NCBI GenBank assembly: GCA_902651635.1
Contig: CACRSC010000015.1
Coordinates: 762,834 to 826,833 of the forward strand
Source of the DNA: Mastigamoeba balamuthi
Lineage: Eukaryota > Evosea > Mastigamoebida > Mastigamoebidae
Length of the DNA: 64,000 nucleotides
Direction of reading: 5' to 3'
A program made the position numbers and the translations under genes. The notes beneath the pieces were generated by a model. The model did not search any database. It worked only from the letters and a program-made list of their open reading frames with translations, and had not been told where the DNA came from. Of this stretch, positions 36,943 to 47,348 are shown one piece after another (the first letter of the stretch is position 1; each line of letters starts with the position of its first letter).

Positions 36943-36943
36943 N
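36943..36943. other. Ambiguous base (N) at assembly junction
   Basis: A single N sits directly after the right arm of the inverted repeat and before the second 240-bp direct repeat. This is where an assembler could misjoin duplicated units. Confidence 0.95.
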
Positions 36944-36947
36944 CCTC

Positions 36948-37185
36948 TGACAAAAACTAACCGTTGCCAGACCCTCCCGTCCCGGCAGGTGCGATGCTCA
37001 AGGTGGCCCTGATTAGAGAGAAAACGATTCCACGTCACTGCCTTTTTCATTTTCAAATCAGGGGATCGAGAAAATGCAGGGACCGCGAATCAAGGCAGTT
37101 GACCCGGCTGCACCTGTGTCGACACCTCGTCCTGCTGGTCCTTGACAGTGAGCGTCAAGACCGAGATGTGGTCGGGATCTCATGC
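36948..37185 (+). repeat. Direct repeat unit B (about 240 bp)
   Basis: Second copy of 33900-34140, differing at scattered bases. Together they show a tandem duplication with a period near 3.04 kb. Confidence 0.9.
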
Positions 37186-37282
37186 TGCAGGTGCTCATAG
37201 GCGGCTGTGACTGTTCACACAACGGGTTTGCTGTGGAAGATATCACTATCTACATGAAAATGTGATACACTTTGAACATTGA

Positions 37283-38575
37283 CATGGACGAGCACCTGCT
37301 GCTTGCTGGGTGCAGTGAGGAGCTGAAGCAGATACATGACGTTGTCAACAAGCACGTCACGTGAAAGTCTGCATGCTTTGCCCATGCTGGTGAGAGAGGC
37401 AGGGATTTCATGCTTGCCAAGAACAATGAGCAGGGCGTGAAGGAGTGCAGGTTCCTGATGGTTGCCAATGCACCTGGCTCAGGCAAGACGATGCTCATGA
37501 CGTGCAGAGTTGCCTCTGTCCTGTGAGAGCACTTTGCCCCACACTACACTGGACATGGGTTTCTCTTTGACCTCTTGCACGACCTCTTAATGTGTAAGGA
37601 GATGTTCTGCCAGAGTGGCACACCAGAGGCTGCCCACCATGGCCTTGCCCTGCACATCCTGCACCAGTTGTTGAATGGGCGCAGCAGTTCATTCCCTGAG
37701 TTCTTCAGCAGTGTACTCACGTCAGAGAAGAAACACAGGGCAGACTCACTTGCTGAAGTGCTCAGCTTCATCATCAACCCTGCTGGCATGAACGGTTCGT
37801 GCATGCACTCTCCATGTAGTGACTTGGCACAGCAGACTCAAAAGTGCTTCTGAACAAATACCCACACACAGAGAAGCAGGTACCATTTGTGGTGCAGGTG
37901 CTCTTTTTGGAGGCGCAGGCCCTTGTCAAGCAAAAGGCATCTTAAGACTACTTCCTGGGCCAGTTCCTGCACACTGTGTTCACATTCAATGAGAGTGGCA
38001 ACTGCTCCTACCTCATCTTTGCCTCGTTCGATGGCCTTAATGACACAGCAATCTGTGGTGACCTTAAGATGTTGGGGCTGGGGATCGTCTCACTTGGCAT
38101 GGGCTCACTGTCACACAAGGACTACGTCTTGCCTGCTTGAACAGGTTCTGCATGATGAAATGCACCAGAGAGCAGGATCAAGCTGCACACCAGCCTGCTG
38201 TTGCCCAGGCAGTGGATGCCAATGGCAGACGTCGCAAGGAAGTTGTACCAGTTCTACAGCAAGATTCGTCTGTTCACTGTTTTCCTCTGGCATGTCAGGT
38301 GCGACAGCAGCAGCAGTGGCAGCAGTGGCAATCAGTTCACATGGCAGAAGCTGCTATACAACCTTACGGTTTCTCAGCCAAGTGCATTGCATCTCAAGTC
38401 GTGGCTGGATCACATGGGGGACACAATTTGCTCCTTGTTCAACATCTACACTGCAGGTGTCCTGCACCTGCTTCTGCTGGTGCACCTCAACGTCCTGCTC
38501 ACTGTCCTGTTCGAGAGGATCGTGAACCTGGCAGACGAGATCCGTGGCACTGCTGTGCTGTGCCTCATTATCAAG
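37283..38575 (+). pseudogene. Decayed Crinkler/RHS-like NTPase gene, copy B (with P-loop)
   Basis: Starts MDEHLLLAGCSEELKQIHD and keeps a Walker A ANAPGSGKT near 37470, but in-frame TGA codons occur at 37362-37364 and 37523-37525, and further frame changes follow. Downstream blocks match copy A: LLNGRSSSFPEFF, AEVLSFIINPAGMNG, a Walker-B-like SYLIFASFDGLND, and YNLTVSQPSALHLKSWLD. It ends abruptly at an isochorismatase fragment. It lacks the putative nuclease part kept in copy A. P-loop NTPase identity is clear from the motif; assignment to the Crinkler/RHS class is inference. Confidence 0.55.
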
Positions 38576-38870
38576 CACATGCCTGGGAGCTTCACGGGGA
38601 CGTCACTCAAGCAGGGCAGGATGGCATAATGACCATTATGATCGTGGGGTACATGACACACATATGCTGCGACACCACCACGCACCAGGCATACCACACG
38701 TGGATGCAGGTCAAGTTACTGTCTGATACCATGGGTACATCTGACCTTGAGAATGCTGATGGTAGGGCAGCTGCCGTGGACGTGCACAGGGTCATCCTCG
38801 TGCAGCAGAGCCACTTCTCACAGGTCATGACCACAGAGCAGTAGTGGCTAGTGGCTCCAGGCCATCTGCT
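38575..38870 (+). pseudogene. Isochorismatase 3' fragment, copy 3
   Basis: Matches the parent gene from about 33460 to its end, with a frame change after the SLKQ block. It retains MTHICC with the catalytic-type Cys, SDTMGTSDLENADGRAAAVDVHRVIL and SHFSQVMTTEQ. The N-terminal half is missing. It is followed by the same 3' flank as the parent gene (38880-38945 versus 33775-33835). Confidence 0.88.
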
Positions 38871-38879
38871 CCTGAGGGT

Positions 38880-39858
38880 CCTTCTGGGCTCACATTCCTC
38901 TCCCTGTCAACCATCATCAGGCACAGTCACAGCTTTTCAACTTGAAAAATTCTGGTGAGCACTCAAGTTGTGGAGAGGTAATGACAAGTGACGAGTTGTC
39001 AGACAAAAACTAACTGATGACAGACCCCCCCCCCCTCCCTGCTTCCCAGTGCTGAGTGATATCAAACCCCCAGACACTCATGTTCTCACTCAGGTTGAGA
39101 ACATCGATTGAAGTGGAAATCCAGCTGAGAATATCCGTTTTTTCATACAACAAAGCCAAACAGAGGTTAACTTCCCATGTACTTAAACGTCTTAACAATA
39201 GAAACTATGCTGAAAAACGTGACTCCCCAATAAACTACTTATTGAGTGACAAAACCTTGATTCAAAAAAACACAACACATAAGCTGTAAAGAAGAGTATA
39301 GCAAGCACACCAAAGGTTGCACATGCCAGAGGGGCCCTCCCCCGCGCCCGCCACAGTCTGCAGACAGCCCCCCAAGCCCCGCCCATCAGTCACCCTGGTC
39401 CTCGGTGCGCACCGCGAACGCATTCGCCCTGCGCTCTGCCCGCACGCAGCTCTTTTTTCCCTTTCTTTTTCTTACCGCGCGCGCGCAGCCATTAAATGGC
39501 GACTTGTAATAACTTATCCGATTCGAATCGCAGAGCATTGAATTGACCTTGAACCCACTAACTCTGCGCAATTATTCTGATCCCAGAAACGAAGAGGCAA
39601 GAGGCTTCGCCCCCAACGAGTTGCCTTGTTTGCTGGCAAGATGCTGGGCAAAGGCCACGCACGCACTCGTGTCCGTGGGCAGCCTCTCTGCCAGCCTGGA
39701 CAAAGTCCGCAGTGAGGCGCAAAAGGGCCTTACCACGGGGTCCCCTGGTGGGTGCACACCAGCGCGAAGCCAGGGGACCAGGCCATGGGGCAGTGTCGGT
39801 TCTCAAGCCGACCTTGTGGCTCCCCAAACCCCTCTTCTGCGTTGTGTCGCCCACGCAG
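38880..39858. other. AT-richer region without recognisable gene
   Basis: About 1 kb with stretches such as CCCCCCCCCC at 39026-39035 and A/T-rich sequence 39050-39290. Short open frames (for example 39543-39872) have no resemblance to known proteins. The left 70 bp continue the isochorismatase 3' flank. Confidence 0.5.
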
Positions 39859-39860
39859 TG

Positions 39861-40001
39861 CTCACTCACTGACTATTCACCAACTACTCACTCTCACCCT
39901 TACTCTCACTCGCTCGCTCACTCACTCACTTGCTCACTCACTAACTCACTCTCTTGCTCACTCACTCACTCACTAACTCACTCATCTCTCACTCATCCAC
40001 T
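39861..40001 (+). repeat. (ACTC)n imperfect tetranucleotide array
   Basis: Interrupted ACTC/CTCA units over 140 bp. Its reverse complement (GAGT)n recurs at 40326-40400, so the two arrays form a long imperfect inverted repeat around the CAG block. Confidence 0.9.
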
Positions 40002-40076
40002 CCCACCCCTCCTACCTCTGCTCCCACTCTCAAGCGTCGGTTGCTGCCAGGAGGGCACACTGAGGAAGCCTCAGCC

Positions 40077-40181
40077 TCAGCAAGCAGCAGCAGCAGCCAG
40101 CAGCAGCAGCAGCAGCAGCAGCCAGCAGCAGCCAGCAGCCAGCAGCCAGCAGCCAGCAGCCAGCAGCCAGCAGCAGCAGCA
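40077..40181 (+). repeat. CAG/CCAG repeat tract
   Basis: Runs of CAG interspersed with CCAG over about 105 bp. It does not lie in a supported gene. Confidence 0.9.
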
Positions 40182-40325
40182 ACGAGGACCAGGTCGTGGG
40201 CAGCCCAGAGGCCCACGCCCTCAGCTTTGGAGCGCAGTGCAGTGTGCAGGCGATAATCATGCACAGGGCAGGGCATTTGCTTTCCTCATCCCACTGAGCC
40301 CACGAGACCATGCTTATAAAAATTT

Positions 40326-40400
40326 TGAGTGAGTGAGCAGCTGTAGTGAGTGAGTGAGTGAGTGAGTGAGTGAGCAAGTAAGTGAGTGAGCGAGTGAGCA
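40326..40400 (+). repeat. (GAGT)n tetranucleotide array
   Basis: Imperfect GAGT units, inverse complement of the array at 39861-40001, immediately before the 21-bp element arm at 40418. Confidence 0.9.
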
Positions 40401-40438
40401 AAGAGAAGGGTCAATTGATGAAATGGCACCACAGACAC

Positions 40439-40969
40439 AATTGCAGTCGGCACAGTGAGCCAATTAGAAAAAAACGAGGAAGCTTTGTTTAACATGAGAA
40501 ATTTTCAATGTGGTGCCAGATAGAGATGATTCTGGCGTCAATAGAACCGCTTGCATGATGGGAATACGGGTGCATGTTATAAATGTGCCAGATCAATCGG
40601 TTTCTGCCTTCTCGACTTGGTTTTTGTTGTAAATGCAAAAGCCGTAGATTACTCATAAGCCTTGCTGCTCATCTACCAGATCACCAAAGTGTCATACAGG
40701 GAGGAAACTGACATCGTTGCGTTCGCTTGAACGTAGGGAATCTGATTATATGTGGATTTTTGTCTTAAGAATGTATGTTTTTTGGACTGATTCTATTAAT
40801 TCTGGTTACCACGAGCAGGATGGTGCCATGAAAACTTTGTATGATTGACAGAAGGCCCGGCACTCCGCCCTGTTCTGCATTAACGAAATAAACGGGATGT
40901 TCCTTTGTTGGGGCCGTCTCACCGGCTGACGGGCTGTGCTCTAGTGGGGTCGCACAACGCCCTGTGCAT
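40439..40969. other. AT-rich spacer without recognisable gene
   Basis: These 531 bp lie between the last repeat arm and the RPA49 stop codon. Composition is AT-rich with no supported coding frame. AATAAA occurs at 40886-40891 on the plus strand. Confidence 0.5.
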
Positions 40970-42435
40970 CTACTTCTTCCCGCGGCCGCGGCCACCGAGG
41001 CGACGGGCCTCGATGACGCCGGGGGTGATGGGGGCCTCGAGGCGCCACGACGAGACGCCCTTGGCGCCCGTGTCCGAGACGGCAGAGCGGCGCTTGGTGC
41101 AGCCGATCCTGTGCAGGTGCTGCTCGAGGCGCGACTCGGGCATGTGCCAGTCGATCGCGAGCTTCTTGAACAGCTCCTCGCTCAGCGACCACTTCTCGAT
41201 CGAGAGCACGATGACGAGCGCGTGGTTGATGAGCGCGGCGTGCGAGGCCGACGTCATGATGCGCCCCGCGAACGAGTCCTGCTTGGACCGCGAGACCTCG
41301 CCGAACCTCTCGTACACCGACAGCATGAACTCCGACGGGATGTGCATCGCCTCGGCCATGTTCGCCAGCTTCTTCTGCCCGTAGACGAACGCCTTGGCCT
41401 CGAGGATGCGCGTGATGTACAGCACCTGCGCCCCACACACGCACACCCCGGCAGCGTTGAGACAACACAGCGGGCGGCACAGAGGGGGCAACACAACCGC
41501 AGGGCACAGAGAAAACACACAAACAGCGCACCGCCAGCAGCGCCGCTGCCCAGTCGACCTTGCGCTCCTGGGGGACGGGCGAGGCCCAGATCGCCGAGAG
41601 GACGCTCTTGGCGTACTCTGACGCGCGCCTGCCGAGGGAAGCAGAAAGCCCGTGTGAGAAACCAACTGAAGAGCCGAAAGCCCGCGCACCCGTTGTCGCG
41701 CTCGAACTCGGCGACGAAGGCCTCGGGGGTCGCGGCGCTCATCTCGACGACGGCCTGCGCCCACTGCGCGATCGAGTCCCACTCGGCGGGCCTGAGCACG
41801 CCGTCGTTGATGCAGAAGGCGTCGCGGACGGTCGCGGCGACGGGGTCGAAGGGCGGCAGGTCGGGCACCGCCTCGGCGCCCTCGGCCTCCTGCGCCTCTG
41901 CCGCGGCCTCTGCGGCCTCGAACCTCGTCTCGTCGTCGACGTCGGCGACGGCCTTGGGCAGCTCGCTGGCCGCGGCGGTCTTGGCGCGGATCTTGTAGCG
42001 CTTGGACCCGAACGTGTCGGTCAGCAGCGAGCGCTTCTCCATGTACGTCAGCGACGAGTCGGTGAACTCGCGCTGGCGTCCCGCGCTCTCCTTGACCTCG
42101 CGCGCGAGCTGCACGACGCCCGCCGGCGCCACCGCGTACAGGCGCACCTTGCCCGTCGCGCGGCTGCGCACGCCGACGACGTAGCGCCGCTGGGCGTCTG
42201 CCGCGCCCGCCGCGTCGCCCGTGTAGACGATCTTGTCCGTCTCGGCGACCACGAGGGCCGGCGCACGCGCCGCAGACGTCGTCCGGGCGCCGCGCGCGCG
42301 ACGCAGGACGCGCACGCGCGCGCTGCCCGAGGCCAGCGACGAGGGGTCGAGGACCTCCAGCGGCGGCGCCGTGTCAAAGTGCGCGAGGACCGGCAGGACG
42401 GCCTCCTTGGGGACGCTGGGCACAGAGATCTCCAT
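40970..42435 (-). CDS. POLR1E: RNA polymerase I subunit RPA49-like (POLR1E)
   Basis: Pol I-specific subunit that forms a TFIIF-like heterodimer with RPA34 and carries TFIIE-like winged helices. Exons complement(40970..41425, 41532..41628, 41690..42435) give 432 residues. The N-terminal dimerisation region is followed by the signature linker SLTYMEKRSLLTDTFGSKR(Y)K, then VRDAFCINDGVLRPAEWD. The C-terminal tandem winged-helix part includes YITRILEAKAF, LANMAEAMHIP, FMLSVYERFGE and SLSEELFKKLAIDW. It ends in a Gly/Arg basic tail GGRGRGKK. Its start faces the CLU-domain gene across 300 bp. Confidence 0.85.
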
Positions 42436-42735
42436 CGGCCTCTACGGCTCCACTGCAAACAAACACAGGGGGCACGCGGGGGGAGATTTTCGAGGGGGCG
42501 CTGCTGATGTCATTCGCAATCTACGCTGCGGTCCCGTCAGACCCTCGCAACCCCCCCGAGGCCGGCGAGGGGGGAGACACCCCGCGGCGCACTGGTCAGG
42601 GGAACCGACACCGCAATGACGGAGCAGCGTCAGGCAGCGGGAAAAAGCCGACACCAACTGGAACAGCAACAGATACGCGAATCTCGAAAATCCCTCTTCC
42701 CCGCCCAGAGAAAACGGTTTTCGCGAACCCGCCCA
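42436..42735. promoter_or_regulatory. Divergent promoter RPA49 / CLU-domain gene
   Basis: These 300 bp lie between divergent starts. No clear GATATTT is present; the nearest resemblance is GAATCTCGAAAATCCC (42679-42694) followed by AAAACGGTTTTCGCGAA (42713-42729), a near-palindrome just before the start codon. Confidence 0.35.
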
Positions 42736-45700
42736 ATGGCCGATTCGGCCGACCCGTGTGGGCCGGCGCGCGACGAGCGCGTCGTGGAGCTCACCATCGT
42801 CGGCGTCCGCCTGTTCCCCCCGTCGCCCGCCGCCTCCCAGGCCCCCGCGCTCGACCCGCCCTACCACGTCGTCGCTGACGTGGCGCCCGCCGCCGCCGCC
42901 GCCGTCCAGCGCCAGGCGGCCCAGGCGCGCGACAAGGACGCGTGCCACCCGCCCATCCTCGTCCGCGCGCGCGGGAGCGTCGCCCTCGAGGTCCTGCGCC
43001 CCGCAGAGCACTCGTCCTCGGGCCGCAGGGGCCGCGCGCCGTCGCCGCTGCTGTCGCCGCGCGCGGGGTCGTCGTCCTCGTCGGCGTCGTCGCCGGCGGG
43101 GTCGCCGTCGCCGGCGTCGGCGTCGTCGGGGGCGGGCGGGGCGCTGCTGCTGGGCCGCTGCGAGATCGCCGACGTCGGCGCAGAGTGCGCGCGCGGGTAC
43201 GCGTGGCACTGGCTGCTCGACGCCGACGGCGAGCGCATCTGCGGCGAGCTGCTCGCCTGCGCGCGGGCGGTGCCCACGGGGGCCGAGCGCGAGGCGTCGC
43301 TGGCGCGCCTGCGGGCGGACATCCGCGAGGTCTGCGAGCTGCCCGCCGAGGCGCGGCCGCGGCTCTCCAAGCACAGGCTCGAGGTGCTGCTGTCCTCGCA
43401 GCTGCCGGGGCCCTGCGCCGGCGGAGGAGGAGGCGGGGGCGGCGCCCCTGCGGCTGCGGCGGGCGCTAGGGCGACGGGGCACGCGGCGGGGGCGCAGCAC
43501 CCGAGGCCGAGGCCGGCGTCGGTGTACGTGCAGCGCACGATGCAGCGCCAGAGGTCGCTGTCGTCGGTCGACGAGCTCGGGGTCAGCCCCACGACGGCGC
43601 TGGCGCTCAGCTCGCTGGTCGTCGCGCAGCCCGCGGCGCCCCAGCAGCGACCCGCGGAGGACGACCCGGCACTCGGGGGCTACAACACGGACTTCGCGTC
43701 GCTCTGCGCCGCGGGCAGCGGCGGCTCCGGCGGCGGCGGCGCGCAGGCGTCGCTCGGCGGCTTCGTGCTGCCCATCGCGGGGATGCCGGGCTCGCGCGCG
43801 TGCAGCAGCGTCGCGGCGTCGCAGGACAGCGCGTCGCTCAATGCGAGCAAGACGCTCTCGGACGACTCGGGCAACGCCAGCACGAGCGACGACCCCGCGT
43901 CGGACCTGCACTCGTCGGCGGGCTCCGCCACGGCCGCGAGCGACGCGGGGTTCGGGTCGCCCGACGTGGGCTCGTACGTCTTCATGTCGCCCCCGGGCGC
44001 CGTGGGCCCTACCGGCGCCGTCGCAGGCCCGCGCACGCCGCACTCGCAGCGGCAGGTCCAGCCGCTGCTGCGCACCGTCTGCGAGTCGCCGTGCCAGTCG
44101 CCGTCGGTCGACGCGTGGCGGGCGGCGGTGCGCGTGCCGCGGTTCGAGGCGTCGCCGTCCATGAGCAGGCGGTCGTCTGACGCGTCGTCGCCGCCGCCGG
44201 GGCTGCGCCTCGACGCCGACTCTGTGGAGCAGCAGTCGCCCGTCCCGGGCCCCGTCGCGATGCCCACGGCCGCCCGCGTCCGCCCGCCGCTCGCGCGCAC
44301 GATCGGGCCCTCGCCCCCGGGCTCGCCGAGCGCGTCGGCGGCCTTCTCCCCGCAGGCCTCGGCAGCAGACACCCCGCGCAGGGACGAGGACGCGGCAACG
44401 GGCAGACCGCACCTGCGGGACGTGCACCTGCACACCTTGGAGGGCGGGTTCAGGAGGCTGAGGGACAGCAGGACAAGGGGCGGCCTGACGGGCAGCGCGA
44501 TACACGAGCCCAACACGCTGCCTGTGTCGCCGCCGCCCCCGCTGCACCTGGCGGGCAGCAGCGGGGTCATGGGGAGCTGCAACAGCGACGCGATGCCGCC
44601 GCCGCTGTTCGACTTTAACGAGAGGTTCCAGCTGCTCTGCGAGTGCGTGCGCGACCTCGACAAGGTCGATGCCTCGTACGAGCAGCGCCTGCGCATCAAC
44701 GAGGAGATCATCAGCCTCTACAAGGACTTCCGCTACTGCGCCAAGACGTGCGCGAACATGCGCACATTCACAGCGGGGCTGACCATAGAGCCCCCCGCCG
44801 CAGCTACGGGAGGATCATCATCTCCGAGAGGTTCCTGACGGACGAGGAGAAGACTATACGCCCTATCGTCGACGAGTACGCGTCGGGGTCGTCCGCGAGC
44901 TACCTCGTCAACAACGTCACCTTCAAGTTCGCCGTCGAGAACGAGGCACGCTCTCGTTCCCCGTTGGCCCTTGCGTGTAACACGGTGTCAAACGAAGGGC
45001 GTTGAGAGCGACACGTTCGCCAAAGTCGCTGGCCACGAGCTGAAGTCTCTCGTGCACATCTTCAACTGCCAACTGCCGATCGCCCTGCCTCTCGTCGCCC
45101 TCGTGGACTTCAGGTCCTGCAGACAACCCTCAGAGCTACGCTGACACTGGGCACTCGCGGGTCAACACAGAGGCCAGAGGATCATCGCACAGAGCGCACT
45201 GCCGGTGTCTAGCGACACTCTGGTCTTCGGGGGAGTGGATAGGCCGCTGCCGCGTGCCGTGCCAGACGGCATGGTGGTCCGAGTGATGGAGGACCTGGCG
45301 TCGTCGCTCAACCTGTGCGTGCACAGCGGGTCCCACGGCACCCGCGTGTACACGAGCGCGTACAACGAGGTCCACAAGGGCACCGACGGACGGTGCGCAC
45401 TCTGGCCCCCCTCTTCCCCCACCTCACTGGCCCGGTAGTTTCTACTTGGTCGGGCTGTCGCGCACGTTCCCGCCTGAGGGGCCACCGAAGGATGTAGAGT
45501 AAGCATCTCGCTGTCCTCGCTCGGACACGGCAACGCGACTTACTGATCACCACAAGGGCTGCGCGAACCACGCGTCTACTGCGCCCCGAGTACGTTGTCG
45601 CGTACAAGGAGAAGCTGTGCTCGGACGCGTTCAGCGCAGAGGTCGATCAGAGTGCGACCACCTCACTCGTTGGACTCATCGACGCTCGTGCCTCACTCCC

Positions 45701-47244
45701 ACATGCGAAACTACCTCACTGCGTGCAGCCGAGGGCGGCTATGCGAACGAGGTGGTGACACAAGCAACGCAGCACCTACTTCACAGCGTGATACCCGAAA
45801 CTGGCAAGTGGCTCGTCGAGTCTGTGTGCGACGCGGCGATGCACGGGGAGCTGTTCGAGTTCAGCGTGAAGGCCGCGCTGCACTCGCGCGGTGTGAACCT
45901 CAGGTACATGGGGAGGCTGCTCGACAGCATCCGCGGAACTTTGTTCCCTCCGCACATGCGATCAGCGGCCCACAACACGTCGGCGTTGCTCATGATCGAG
46001 ATGACCGCCCGCTGCCTCAGGAGCCACCTCAACTCGCGCCTGCGCAATGTCACCGTGCGAGCACATGGGAACAATTATCCTTTGCGCCAACTGACCATCC
46101 ATGGCATATAACAGGCGCGATTCACGGTCCCGCTCGAGGCTCCGTACATCGCCATCTACGTCGACATGCTCAAGATGCTGTCACCAGAGAGCTCGACCTT
46201 CTCGCACTGGGACAAGGCATGCGATCTCGGGACACCAAGGACGCCGAGAAGCAAGCAACTCACTCTTTTGATAGATCCTGCCGCTGGTCAGCACCAAGTA
46301 TGAGGTGGACCTGATGACTGAGGGGTTTCAGGGCATCACGCGCTTCTATCCGGTACTAACGATCAGCAATTTGTGACCGCGCCTGACAAGAAGTTCGAGC
46401 AGGAGAGGTTCTTCAAGCCCAATGCCGGGAAGCACCTGCTGTTGTTGCGCGTGCTCGAGCTCACAGGCTGCAAGCTCAAGCATCGCGTGCTGTCGTTCCT
46501 GGACAAGTCGCCAGCGATGTTCGATAAGGTCGTAGCCAAGATCGATGAGGGGGACATCAAGAAGATCGGCGAGAGGCTGAAGGACATGAACGTCATCAAC
46601 TCGGCCGAAGGCTACCTTCTTAAGCTCTCGGTATGGCACCGCCAACGTGGGCAACTCTGTTTCACAGAAGCGGTCAACAGGCGAGGAGCTCAGCGGACCC
46701 CAGCTACGTGCGAAGGTGTTCGCTCAAGACATTCTACAAGGCGCTGGCAGCGAACCCGAACAACACCGTCACCCTGAGGAACATCGCGCAGCTCCTCGTA
46801 GATGAGTACATGGAGCAGTTTGCTAAGCAGGGCATTTGCACGGCCAACTCCAGCCTCCTTCTGGACCGCAAGGTGTGCCTACTCCTTTTTTTATCACCAC
46901 CCACGCGCTCTGTAGATGTACCAGGCGTACCAATGCTACCGAGACGCGGTCAAGTCCTCTCCGACAAACGCCGAGAGCCGCTTCCAGTACGCCGAGTTCC
47001 TGGACAAGCTGAGGCTCCTCGATCCAGAGCAAGTCCTCGAGGCTCGCCATTATTTCATGCTCCACGCGCGACACTAACACCCCCGCCGCAGCAAGTTCTC
47101 GTTGCTCTACACCACGACCCCGTTCACCACAGGGCCCTCACGCTGCTGCAGGGGCTCTGCAGTAACAAGCCGCGATTTTTGGAGGAATGGAAGCTCGTGG
47201 CGCAGAGGGAGATGAGCTTTCGCCCCAAGACTGCCGGCGAGTAG
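42736..47244 (+). CDS. CLU-domain and TPR protein
   Basis: Fourteen exons, 1274 residues: 42736..44747, 44804..44933, 44998..45113, 45171..45392, 45439..45498, 45557..45651, 45729..46048, 46115..46216, 46275..46352, 46391..46630, 46668..46715, 46741..46872, 46916..47032, 47092..47244. The first 670 residues are Ser/Ala/Pro-rich, perhaps with a C2-like start. Splicing then yields a CLU domain: YGRIIISERFLTDEEK, AGHELKSL, LPLVALVDFRGQRIIAQSALP, DTLVFGG, DGRFYLVGLSRTFPPE and LLRPEYV. A GGYANEVV/VNLRYMGRL region and TPR-like helices (ALAANPNNTVTLRN, FQYAEFLDKL) follow. CLU proteins bind mRNAs for mitochondrial proteins, but this layout differs from canonical CLU. The acceptor at 44997 and the 25-nt intron 46716-46740 are uncertain. 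Confidence 0.75.
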
Positions 47245-47348
47245 GGCTGACAAATGCCACTCTATCGGGCGCTCAGATATGTTGGCACATACCCCCAGCA
47301 GATCAAAGATGCGGTTTGTTGTTCGTAGAACCCTAGTCCACCCGTGTT

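Noticed and set aside
39543-39872. Plus-strand open frame of 109 codons
   Set aside because: No start context, no family resemblance and it runs into the tetranucleotide repeat.
39861-40001. CRISPR-like regular array
   Set aside because: Tetranucleotide microsatellite without spacers; the genome is eukaryotic.
42442-44547. Very long open frame antisense to the CLU-domain gene
   Set aside because: Arg/Ala-rich shadow frame; the plus strand encodes a protein that splices into a recognisable CLU domain.
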